Positions 1 through 5,911 of a stretch of DNA of 9,035 bases are shown one piece after another. Under the pieces are notes generated by a model. That model was not told where the DNA came from. It saw nothing but the letters and a program-made list of their open reading frames with translations, and did not search any database. The stretch covers positions 1-9,035 of the forward strand of contig CAMDSI010000076.1 in assembly GCA_945906915.1 (NCBI GenBank), given 5' to 3'. This stretch comes from Spirosoma fluviale (GTDB lineage: Bacteria > Bacteroidota > Bacteroidia > Cytophagales > Spirosomataceae). A program made the translations under genes and the position numbers. Position 1 is the stretch's first letter, and the number at the start of each line of letters is the position of its first letter.

Positions 1-389
1 ACTAAAGAATAGGCTAAGTATATAAGTAAACCAATAGCGACCGAATTTAGTTTCGGGTCATTGGTCCACCAATCGCCCCAGGTAAATTTCGCCCAAACAC
101 TTCCCGTAATCAATCCTAATACCGCAAATACCATCCCCACTTCTACATAGGTGCTGGAAATCAAATCTGATTTTAAATCAGATTTGCGTAAGTATTGAAT
201 CGAATGGTAGACCGATGTTCCTAATAGGAAAATCATCGTGAACCACATCGTTACGTGAAAATAGAGGTTGCGAATCGTCTCATTCAAGATGGGTTGACGT
301 GGAACCTGACCGTTAAATCCAGCATAGACCGTGTAGATCAATAAAATGATCGACAAAATCTTCCAATACTGACGTTTTAATGTTTCCAT
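1..389 (-). CDS. ccmC: Heme exporter / cytochrome c assembly protein CcmC, 3' end cut by window edge
   Basis: The reverse strand is open from an ATG at 389 to the left edge, giving the first 129 residues. CcmC is an inner-membrane protein of the heme-handling family. It passes heme on the periplasmic side to the chaperone CcmE for cytochrome c maturation. Visible marks are a first hydrophobic helix (about residues 11-25), the motif YFHVTMWF (43-50) at the head of a second helix, where the family keeps an axial heme histidine (His45 here), a third helix (84-97), and the tryptophan-rich heme-binding loop WGDWWTNDPKLNS (104-116). The start overlaps the end of ccmB by 13 bases, so the pair is probably translationally coupled. 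An odd tandem KSDL-KSDL (69-76) sits in the loop after helix 2 and is listed as a repeat. The related CcsA/ResC family shares the WWxxD motif, but the ccmB neighbour favours CcmC. Confidence 0.88.
   Translation of the reverse strand, partial: METLKRQYWKILSIILLIYTVYAGFNGQVPRQPILNETIRNLYFHVTMWFTMIFLLGTSVYHSIQYLRKSDLKSDLISSTYVEVGMVFAVLGLITGSVWAKFTWGDWWTNDPKLNSVAIGLLIYLAYSL
162..186. repeat. 25-base near-perfect inverted repeat made by a 12-base tandem duplication inside ccmC
   Basis: Twelve bases on each side of a single central base (174) are perfectly complementary. Each half is itself a small palindrome (AAATC-T-GATTT and AAATC-A-GATTT). Read in the ccmC frame, it is two 12-base units that both encode Lys-Ser-Asp-Leu. 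It could form one long hairpin or two small ones. It lies in a loop between predicted membrane helices, where a four-residue duplication would be tolerated. Confidence 0.8.
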
Positions 390-1045
390 ATATAGGGGAA
401 AAGTATCCCAGAAAATACAATAACGATAATATCAAGCGCACCTAAAATGGCGATCTCATCCCAGTTTTCTGAGAGCGAAATTCCGTCCAAAGCACTTTTA
501 GATAATTTTAATAATAATAACAGTAATGGAATGATTAAAGGAAAACTCATTACTGCCATCAAGGTAGCCGAATTCTCTCCCTGAGCGGCAATTCCTGCCA
601 CTAAGGATAGGGTGGATGCAAAGCCGATCGCCCCTAAAACAAGGGAAACTAGATATAGCGGCATATTGCCTACCGGATTTCCCATCACCCAAGAGTAAAA
701 GAAAATGCCGATCAATGACACCCCTAACATCACCAAAGTATTGTAGATGATTTTGCTAAAAATGACCGATTCTGGCTTTGCAAACGTATAATAAAAGATG
801 TTTCGATTCGCCGATTCTTGGGTAAAACTTTTACCTACCGCATTGACGGCGGAGAATAATAAGATGATCCAAAACAAGGTATTCCACATAATCGGGTGGA
901 TGGACTGTTGCTTAGCTTTAAAGGATAAATAACAGATGAAAATCGTAGCTGCTAAGTAAAGTACTAGCCCGTGGATCGCATACTTGTTGCGCCACTCTAA
1001 TTGCATCTCTTTACGAATTAACACGAAAATTTCAGTTAAGGCCAT
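377..1045 (-). CDS. ccmB: Heme exporter protein CcmB
   Basis: This is the membrane subunit of the CcmAB transporter, which works with CcmC and CcmE in cytochrome c maturation and in releasing heme-loaded CcmE. The predicted protein has 222 residues, the usual family size, with about six hydrophobic helices (roughly 26-41, 56-72, 97-120, 129-153, 164-180, 198-220). The N-terminus FVLIRKEMQLEWRNKYA (7-23) is the amphipathic, positively charged lead typical of Bacteroidota CcmB. The SFPLIIPLLL stretch (167-176) matches the conserved proline-containing helix. The frame is open upstream to an ATG at 1084, but the 13 extra residues do not look like the family and would run into the feoA promoter region, so I chose the ATG at 1045. 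No ATPase (ccmA) lies next to it in this window. The stop overlaps the ccmC start. Confidence 0.87.
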   Translation of the reverse strand: MALTEIFVLIRKEMQLEWRNKYAIHGLVLYLAATIFICYLSFKAKQQSIHPIMWNTLFWIILLFSAVNAVGKSFTQESANRNIFYYTFAKPESVIFSKIIYNTLVMLGVSLIGIFFYSWVMGNPVGNMPLYLVSLVLGAIGFASTLSLVAGIAAQGENSATLMAVMSFPLIIPLLLLLLKLSKSALDGISLSENWDEIAILGALDIIVIVFSGILFPYIWKH

Positions 1046-1106
1046 GAACCTGCAATTTACGACAGAAAAAACTATTTGTATCATTTTTTACCTCAGAAAT
1101 ACTTAG

Positions 1107-1114
1107 TACATTTG
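1107..1114 (+). promoter_or_regulatory. Bacteroidota-type -7 promoter box of feoAB
   Basis: TACATTTG is an exact match to the Bacteroidota -7 consensus TAnnTTTG. It predicts a transcript start near 1120, about 20-27 bases before the feoA start. There is no clear TTG at the expected -33 distance, only a T-run at 1084-1089; the nearest TTTG (1075-1078) is too far upstream. Weak -33 elements often mean the promoter relies on, or is limited by, a regulator. Confidence 0.6.
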
Positions 1115-1120
1115 TGTCTA

Positions 1121-1139
1121 ATTTTGAATTATTCTAAAT
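1121..1139. promoter_or_regulatory. 19-base palindrome upstream of feoA, candidate Fur-family operator
   Basis: The 19 bases are a palindrome centred on 1130. All eight outer and inner pairs match except one (1125/1135). The core 1123-1137 has the 7-1-7 architecture of Fur/PerR boxes and fits TTAGAATnATTCTAA with one mismatch. It covers the predicted transcript start, just before the feoA start codon, where a bound repressor would block transcription. The palindrome is seen directly; assignment to an iron-sensing Fur-family protein is inferred from position and form. It fits the classic gamma-proteobacterial box poorly. Confidence 0.55.
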
Positions 1140-1140
1140 A

Positions 1141-1374
1141 GTGAGCATGGCAAATTTGGCCGACTTGAAGATTGGTGAAAAGGGTGAGATAGTGGGCTTC
1201 ACAGATGAGTTGCTTTCCTTAAAACTATTAGAAATGGGATGTTTGCCGGGAACTGAGGTAGTTTTGACTCATTTAGCTCCTTTTGGCGATCCTATCGCGA
1301 TTCGAGTTTCTGGTTCTTATACCTTGTCAATGCGGCGGGAGGAAGCTGAAACCATGCTAATTAAACGAACATAA
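1141..1374 (+). CDS. feoA: Ferrous iron transport accessory protein FeoA
   Basis: This is a small cytoplasmic SH3-like protein that binds and assists FeoB in ferrous iron uptake. It has 77 residues from the GTG at 1141, or 75 from the ATG at 1147. Neither start has a Shine-Dalgarno sequence, so the choice is open and the ATG is at least as likely. Family marks are LADLKIGEKGEIVGF near the N-terminus, the KLLEMGCLPGTEV turn (about 28-40) and the GDPIAIRVSGSYTLSMRREE strand region (about 50-69). The length is that of a stand-alone FeoA; in many Bacteroidota this domain is instead fused to FeoB. It is followed after three bases by feoB, so the two form an operon. The -7 box at 1107 and the palindrome at 1121-1139 probably control both. 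Confidence 0.93.
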   Translation: MSMANLADLKIGEKGEIVGFTDELLSLKLLEMGCLPGTEVVLTHLAPFGDPIAIRVSGSYTLSMRREEAETMLIKRT

Positions 1375-1377
1375 ATT

Positions 1378-3504
1378 TTGTCAAAAACTCCTAAAATAGC
1401 GCTGATTGGTAATCCCAATGCAGGAAAATCCTCTCTTTTTAATTCCTTAACGGGATTAAATCAGAAGACGGGTAATTTTCCGGGCGTGACGATGGAGAAG
1501 CACACGGGGATTTGGGAATTAGAACCTAAGCGTTCAGTGGAGATTTTAGATTTGCCCGGAATCTACAGTATTTATCCTAAGTCGATCGATGAGGAATTAG
1601 TCATCAATATTCTAGGGGATCCTAAACATCCAGATTTTCCGGATATGGCCATTGTGGTGGCGGATGCATCGAATTTAAAACGCAATTTATTGCTGTTTTC
1701 TCAGGTGAGAGATTTAGGAATTCCTACTGTTTTGGCCTTAAATATGATCGATGTAGCCGAAAACGAAGGCTATGTCATTAATTCGATCAAACTGGCCCGT
1801 GAATTGAATGTGGAAGTGGCGGAGGTGAATGCTAAAAAAGGCATCGGCCTTAATGGGCTTAAATTATCTGTTATAAAGACGCTTCAAAATCGTTTTGCCT
1901 CTAATGATGCTTTGCCCTTGCCGGTTTCGGATGAGGTTATTCAAGAGGTGCAAGCGAATTTTGGAGAGGCGGAAATGTACCGTTCACTTTTGTGGCTAAT
2001 GGAACATGATCGCATGAAGATGTTCTCGATTCAACAAAGAGAAACATTGGACGCCATTAAAAGTAAGCACCATTTTTCGTCCAAAAAATACCAATCAGAA
2101 GAAACCGTAAAGCGCTACGAACAGATTACCGAAGTGGTGGATCGCTGTGTGATTAATTTGAATCGCCAGTGGGATGCGGTGCCGGTTAAAACTTGGACCG
2201 ATCGTTTGGACAAATTCTTTTTACACCCGGTGGGAGGTTATGTGTTCTTTTTAGCTATCCTTTTTGTCATGTTTCAGGCCGTATTTACGTGGGCGACCTA
2301 CCCCATGGATTTAATTGATGGCGGAGTAGCAACGTTAAATGATTGGCTGAAAGGCGTGCTGCCAGATTCGGCTTTGACCGCCTTATTAACGGATGGATTG
2401 ATCGCGGGTATCGGAGGAGTATTGATTTTTATTCCCCAGATCGCCTTCTTGTTTTTATTTATCTCCCTTTTAGAGGAGACCGGTTATATGTCACGTGTGA
2501 TGTTCATTATGGACAAATTGATGCGTCGATTTGGATTGAATGGAAAATCAGTGGTGCCTTTAATTTCCGGTGTAGCTTGTGCGGTACCTGCAATTATGAG
2601 TACGCGTTCGATCGGATCTTGGAAAGATCGCTTGATCACGATTTTAGTGACACCTTTAATGTCTTGTTCTGCTCGTTTACCTATCTACACGGTTTTAATC
2701 GCCTTAGTTGTTCCGGAAAAGAATACCTTATTTGGGCTATTTAATTTGCAGGGTGTTGCGCTTTTTGGCCTTTATTTATTAGGCTTCTTTATGGCATTGG
2801 TCTCTGCCTGGGTCATGAAGGTTATTTTACAGGCCAAAGAAAAGAGTTATTTCATCATGGAGTTACCTACCTACAAGGCGCCTCGATTCAAGCATGTCGC
2901 GATAACGATTTTTAATTCGGTCAACGCTTTTGTTTTTGAAGCGGGTAAAATTATTGTGGCGATTTCCATCGTTTTATGGGTGCTGGCAAGTTATGGCCCA
3001 GGGGATGAAATAGCGCAGTCAGAAGCTAAGATTCGCTTAGCGAATCCGACCTTACAAGGCGTTGAATTACAAAATAAGATCTCGGCAGATAAATTAGAGC
3101 ATTCCTTTGCAGGTCATTTTGGTCATTTTGTAGAACCTGCGATACGTCCATTAGGCTATGACTGGAAAATTGGAATAGCCCTAATTACCTCTTTCGCTGC
3201 CCGCGAGGTTTTCGTGGGGACCATGTCCACCATTTATAGTATGGGTGGCGAAGTAGATGATGCGAATGCAACGATTAAAAATCGCATGCGGGCTGAAATT
3301 AATCCAGCGACGGGTAAACCGATGTATGATGCGGCCCTGGGATTCTCCCTGTTAATTTTCTATGCTTTTGCGATGCAGTGCATGAGTACCTTAGCTACGA
3401 CATACCGCGAGACGAAGTCTTGGAAATACCCCTTGATTCAGTTTAGCTATATGACGGCTTTGGCCTACTTATCAGCCTTCGCCGTCTACCAATGGCTATC
3501 TTAA
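1378..3504 (+). CDS. feoB: Ferrous iron transport protein FeoB (TTG start)
   Basis: FeoB is a large inner-membrane Fe(II) importer with an N-terminal GTPase domain. The 708 residues show GNPNAGKSS (G1, 11-19), the GNFPGVT G2 region (32-38), DLPG (G3, 58-61), NMID (G4, 122-125) and a G5-like NAKKGIGL (151-158). A helical insert (about 180-265) links to the membrane part from about 284. The membrane part carries the conserved gate motifs EETGYMSR (366-373), GVACAVPAIM with Cys401, CSARLPIY with Cys430, AAREVFVG (607-614) and YAFAMQC with Cys668. The start is forced: a stop codon lies in frame at 1372, the next ATG lies after the P-loop, and TTG at 1378 is the only conventional start giving an intact G1. 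The gene follows feoA by three bases. Its stop overlaps the convergent thioesterase stop. No feoC is present. Confidence 0.96.
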   Translation: MSKTPKIALIGNPNAGKSSLFNSLTGLNQKTGNFPGVTMEKHTGIWELEPKRSVEILDLPGIYSIYPKSIDEELVINILGDPKHPDFPDMAIVVADASNLKRNLLLFSQVRDLGIPTVLALNMIDVAENEGYVINSIKLARELNVEVAEVNAKKGIGLNGLKLSVIKTLQNRFASNDALPLPVSDEVIQEVQANFGEAEMYRSLLWLMEHDRMKMFSIQQRETLDAIKSKHHFSSKKYQSEETVKRYEQITEVVDRCVINLNRQWDAVPVKTWTDRLDKFFLHPVGGYVFFLAILFVMFQAVFTWATYPMDLIDGGVATLNDWLKGVLPDSALTALLTDGLIAGIGGVLIFIPQIAFLFLFISLLEETGYMSRVMFIMDKLMRRFGLNGKSVVPLISGVACAVPAIMSTRSIGSWKDRLITILVTPLMSCSARLPIYTVLIALVVPEKNTLFGLFNLQGVALFGLYLLGFFMALVSAWVMKVILQAKEKSYFIMELPTYKAPRFKHVAITIFNSVNAFVFEAGKIIVAISIVLWVLASYGPGDEIAQSEAKIRLANPTLQGVELQNKISADKLEHSFAGHFGHFVEPAIRPLGYDWKIGIALITSFAAREVFVGTMSTIYSMGGEVDDANATIKNRMRAEINPATGKPMYDAALGFSLLIFYAFAMQCMSTLATTYRETKSWKYPLIQFSYMTALAYLSAFAVYQWLS

Positions 3505-3950
3505 AGAGAAAACGGAATCGAAGTTGCCGCTAGGTTACTTACCCCTTTTGCTAGCAATTTACCATCTGCATTGTGCAATTTAGCCTCAATGTTCGCAATT
3601 TTTTTCCCGACACGTTGAATCTCTGTAGTTACCGTAATTTTTTCATTCGCCTTCGCACCATACAGAAAGTCGATGTACAAATTGATCGTTACATATAAGT
3701 GATCAATTTTCGCGGTAATGAGGGTCATCCCCATCATTTCGTCTAGCATAGCAGAGATTACGCCTCCATGAATGACGCCGGCATGGTTTAGGAAATCGGG
3801 ACGCACAACGAACTCCGCAGTTAATTTTCCGGCTTCTGCTTTCACTAAAGTTCCATCTAACCATATTCCAATCGGAGCCGGATTTCCGTCTGCAATTTTT
3901 TTGTTTAGATTTTGATTAAGATAAGCTAATACTTGTTCGTTGGGTTCCAT
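3501..3950 (-). CDS. PaaI-family hotdog-fold thioesterase
   Basis: This is a 149-residue cytoplasmic protein of the 4HBT/PaaI superfamily, whose members hydrolyse acyl-CoA thioesters. The signature is NHAGVIHGGVISAMLDEMMG (55-74), with the HGG turn (61-63) and the Asp70-Glu71 pair on the central hotdog helix. The helix is followed by a strand carrying INLYIDFLYGAKANEKI (89-105), a common PaaI/YbgC-like pattern. The length is typical for a single-domain member. The substrate cannot be read from the sequence. The gene lies 15 bases downstream of the DUF2147 gene on the same strand and is probably co-transcribed with it, without obvious functional connection. Its stop codon overlaps the feoB stop on the other strand within TTAA, and no terminator separates the two genes. 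Confidence 0.86.
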   Translation of the reverse strand: MEPNEQVLAYLNQNLNKKIADGNPAPIGIWLDGTLVKAEAGKLTAEFVVRPDFLNHAGVIHGGVISAMLDEMMGMTLITAKIDHLYVTINLYIDFLYGAKANEKITVTTEIQRVGKKIANIEAKLHNADGKLLAKGVSNLAATSIPFSL

Positions 3951-3965
3951 TTTAGGAGTTTTTAA

Positions 3966-4385
3966 TTAAGGGCGAGTCCAGGTAGATGTTCTGCCAAACA
4001 TCGCAACTCCTACAAAACCGCGGATGTCTAATGTTTTGTTCCCGTCTTTGACTTTAAGAATGCAATCGTAGGTCTTTCCAGAATTAGGGTCATAAATGGT
4101 TCCATTCTCCCAAGCTGAACCGGTGAATTTGAAATTTTTCAAAATGACAGCTCCTAAAAGATCTCGGCTACGTAATTTTTCGTCTGGATTTTTTCCATCT
4201 TTTCTTCCTGGCGTTTTGCCCCAAGATATTTTACCAAAGTACTGGTCTCCTTGCTTGAAAATCATGATTTTCCCATCCTTTTCTTGAGAGAGCCATTCTC
4301 CTAAGATAGTATCAGCGCCTGTATTAGCTAAGCTTGAAAAAGAAATAAATAGTAGCGTAATGAAGGAGAAAATTCCTTTTTTCAT
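3966..4385 (-). CDS. Secreted DUF2147 family protein
   Basis: This is a 139-residue precursor with a clear signal peptide: MKK, a hydrophobic core, then SLA with cleavage expected after residue 20. The protein should therefore be exported to the periplasm or beyond. The mature part matches the DUF2147 pattern: GEW (29-31), a KIMIFKQGDQYFGKISW strand pair (39-55), DGKNPDEKLRSRDLLG (63-78), GTIYDPNSGKTYDC (95-108) and a C-terminal LDIRGFVGVAMFGRTSTW (119-136). Members of this family are small beta-rich secreted proteins whose function is not established. The frame is open to an ATG at 4451, but that start would hide the signal peptide behind 22 residues and lie upstream of the predicted promoter (4407-4414), so 4385 is preferred. 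It is probably co-transcribed with the thioesterase gene. Confidence 0.87.
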   Translation of the reverse strand: MKKGIFSFITLLFISFSSLANTGADTILGEWLSQEKDGKIMIFKQGDQYFGKISWGKTPGRKDGKNPDEKLRSRDLLGAVILKNFKFTGSAWENGTIYDPNSGKTYDCILKVKDGNKTLDIRGFVGVAMFGRTSTWTRP

Positions 4386-4406
4386 GTTTGTGAAGCTTTG
4401 GTGAAA

Positions 4407-4414
4407 CAAATATA
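4407..4414 (-). promoter_or_regulatory. -7 promoter box for the DUF2147-thioesterase unit
   Basis: Read on the minus strand this is TATATTTG, an exact match to TAnnTTTG. The transcript would start near 4400, leaving about 15 bases before the ATG at 4385. That spacing supports the shorter start of the DUF2147 gene. No clear TTG is found at the -33 position. Confidence 0.6.
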
Positions 4415-4438
4415 CGAACGATTCTAGTTTAATCAGGC

Positions 4439-4469
4439 TTGTTGCAATCAAATGGAATGCTTATTTTTG
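4439..4469 (+). promoter_or_regulatory. Promoter of the comA-dedA-aroE operon
   Basis: TATTTTTG at 4462-4469 matches the Bacteroidota -7 box. It is preceded by TTG at 4439-4441 (20-base spacer) or at 4442-4444 (17-base spacer), both within the accepted range for the -33 element. The predicted transcript start is near 4476. This makes the TTG codon at 4477 leaderless and favours the ATG at 4513 as the translation start. Confidence 0.6.
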
Positions 4470-4512
4470 TGGATATTTGGCACAAAACCTTACCAATCCA
4501 TTAATAAGCTAT

Positions 4513-5274
4513 ATGAACTATCACCTAGATCAAATTCCTGAACGTATAACTAAACCACGTCAAAAAGGTTTAACCATGGTCATGGACAAAGGACTAAGTC
4601 TGCGTCAAGTCGAAGATTTTTTAGAGACGAGTGCAACGCATACAGATATTGTTAAATTAGGTTGGGCGACTTCGTATGTCACTCCTAATTTGAAAGAAAA
4701 ATTAGCGCTATACAAGTCGGCTGGAATACCGGTATATTTTGGAGGGACTCTTTTCGAAGCGTTTTACATTCGTGGCCAATTAGATGATTACCGCCGTGTC
4801 TTAGACGAGTACGGCATGGAATATGCAGAAGTTTCAGATGGTTCCATCGAAATGGAGTCCGATGTAAAATGTGAATTAATACGCACGTTAGCGACTCAGG
4901 TGACTGTTCTTTCGGAAGTAGGGTCTAAAGATGAAGCAAAAATTATTCCTCCGTATAAGTGGATCAAATTGATGCGAATGGAATTAGAGGCGGGTGCTTG
5001 GAAAGTAATCGGAGAGGCACGTGAAGGAGGAAATGTAGGTCTTTTCCGTTCATCTGGAGAAGTTCGCCAAGGATTAGTAGAAGAAATTTTAACGGAGATT
5101 CCAGAGGAAAAAATCATCTGGGAAGCACCCCAAAAATCACAACAAGTTTGGTTTGTGAAACTGGTAGGAGCGAACGTAAACATGGGAAACATAGCTCCAC
5201 ATGAGGTAATTTCATTAGAAACGATTCGTTTAGGATTGCGTGGCGATACGTTTGACCACTTCTTAACGAAATAA
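4513..5274 (+). CDS. Phosphosulfolactate synthase (ComA) family protein
   Basis: The family adds sulfite to phosphoenolpyruvate to make (R)-2-phospho-3-sulfolactate. This is the first step of coenzyme M synthesis in methanogens, and homologues occur in bacteria without that coenzyme. The 253 residues show the TIM-barrel layout of the family: GLTMVMDKGLSLRQVEDFL (19-37), DIVKLGWATSYV (45-56), the glycine turn PVYFGGTLFEAF (73-84), EVSDGSIEM (106-114), SEVGSK (134-139), GEAREGGNVG (167-176) and a C-terminal GANVNMGNI (219-227). The ATG at 4513 starts the conserved region. A TTG at 4477 would add 12 residues but sits at the predicted transcript start. The gene is followed by dedA after six bases. 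No comB or comC homologue (phosphatase, dehydrogenase) is in the window, so the product's fate is unknown. Family assignment is firm; the physiological role is inference. Confidence 0.86.
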   Translation: MNYHLDQIPERITKPRQKGLTMVMDKGLSLRQVEDFLETSATHTDIVKLGWATSYVTPNLKEKLALYKSAGIPVYFGGTLFEAFYIRGQLDDYRRVLDEYGMEYAEVSDGSIEMESDVKCELIRTLATQVTVLSEVGSKDEAKIIPPYKWIKLMRMELEAGAWKVIGEAREGGNVGLFRSSGEVRQGLVEEILTEIPEEKIIWEAPQKSQQVWFVKLVGANVNMGNIAPHEVISLETIRLGLRGDTFDHFLTK

Positions 5275-5280
5275 CTTCGA

Positions 5281-5910
5281 ATGCTGCAGCTCTTATTAGA
5301 TCTACTAAAAGATCCATTGACGTTTTTATCGGAATTTATTGCAGCTCATGGCGCATTGACTTACGGTCTTCTGTTTTTAATTGTTTTTGTGGAAACGGGA
5401 CTCGTTGTCATGCCTTTCTTGCCGGGGGATTCGCTCCTTTTTTCTGTCGGATTATTAGCTGCGGCTAGTGGTGAATTATCCTTAGGTACGGTCATCCCTT
5501 TATTAATAGCAGCGGCCTTATTAGGTGATCAGGTAAACTATTTTATCGGAAAATACTTCAGTGGGATCATTCGGGAACGTGAAAAAGTATTGTTTTTGAA
5601 GCGAGAGCACATTGAAGAGACAGAAGCATTTTATGCCAAATATGGCCCCAAAACCGTTATTTTGGCACGTTTCATTCCTATCGTACGCACAGTAGCCCCT
5701 TTCGTGGCAGGAGCTGGACGCATGTCTTATCCGGTTTATTTGCTGTATGGTTTTTTAGGAGCGACACTTTGGGTGAGCAGTATTTCTACGGCGGGCTATT
5801 TTTTAGGGGATAATGAATTTGTGAAGGCGAACTTTGAAAAAGTGGTCCTCGGAATAGTCGGCGTATCGGTATTGCCTATTCTTTGGGGCTTGATTTCTAA
5901 ACGTAAATAA
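5281..5910 (+). CDS. DedA family (SNARE-associated/VTT domain) membrane protein
   Basis: This is a 209-residue inner-membrane protein of the DedA/Tvp38 family. Members depend on the proton motive force, and some flip undecaprenyl phosphate or other lipids across the membrane. Seen here are a hydrophobic N-terminal helix with Glu38 in FVETGLVVMPFLPGD (36-50), a conserved re-entrant region ending in PGD, and a helix with DQVNYFIGKYF (83-93). Next comes the family core GPKTVILARFIPIVRTVAPF (122-141), with the two essential-type arginines Arg130 and Arg136, followed by AGAGRMSY (143-150) and a last long hydrophobic stretch (about 185-205). The length is typical. It starts six bases after comA and ends one base before aroE, so it is mid-operon. 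The transported molecule cannot be told from the sequence. Confidence 0.9.
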   Translation: MLQLLLDLLKDPLTFLSEFIAAHGALTYGLLFLIVFVETGLVVMPFLPGDSLLFSVGLLAAASGELSLGTVIPLLIAAALLGDQVNYFIGKYFSGIIREREKVLFLKREHIEETEAFYAKYGPKTVILARFIPIVRTVAPFVAGAGRMSYPVYLLYGFLGATLWVSSISTAGYFLGDNEFVKANFEKVVLGIVGVSVLPILWGLISKRK

Positions 5911-5911
5911 G

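Noticed and set aside
498..692. 64-codon open frame overlapping ccmB on the same strand
   Set aside because: Out-of-frame shadow of ccmB, ending in a low-complexity isoleucine run.
1046..1084. Upstream ATG extension of ccmB (13 residues)
   Set aside because: The extra residues do not resemble the family N-terminus, and the extension reaches toward the feoA control region; the ATG at 1045 gives the usual length.
2343..2744. 133-codon open frame inside feoB, plus strand, other frame
   Set aside because: The encoded protein is an arginine/cysteine-rich jumble without a recognisable family, fully inside a clear feoB.
4096..4287. 63-codon open frame antisense to the DUF2147 gene
   Set aside because: Phe/Pro/Ser-rich shadow without a start context or family.
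4386..4451. Longer start for the DUF2147 protein
   Set aside because: It would bury the signal peptide behind 22 residues and begin upstream of the -7 box at 4407-4414.
4477..4512. TTG start for the ComA homologue
   Set aside because: It coincides with the predicted transcript start, and the 12 extra residues lie before the conserved family region.
4896..5317. Open frames antisense to comA and the comA-dedA junction
   Set aside because: Low-complexity shadows of the coding strand, with no family pattern or promoter of their own.
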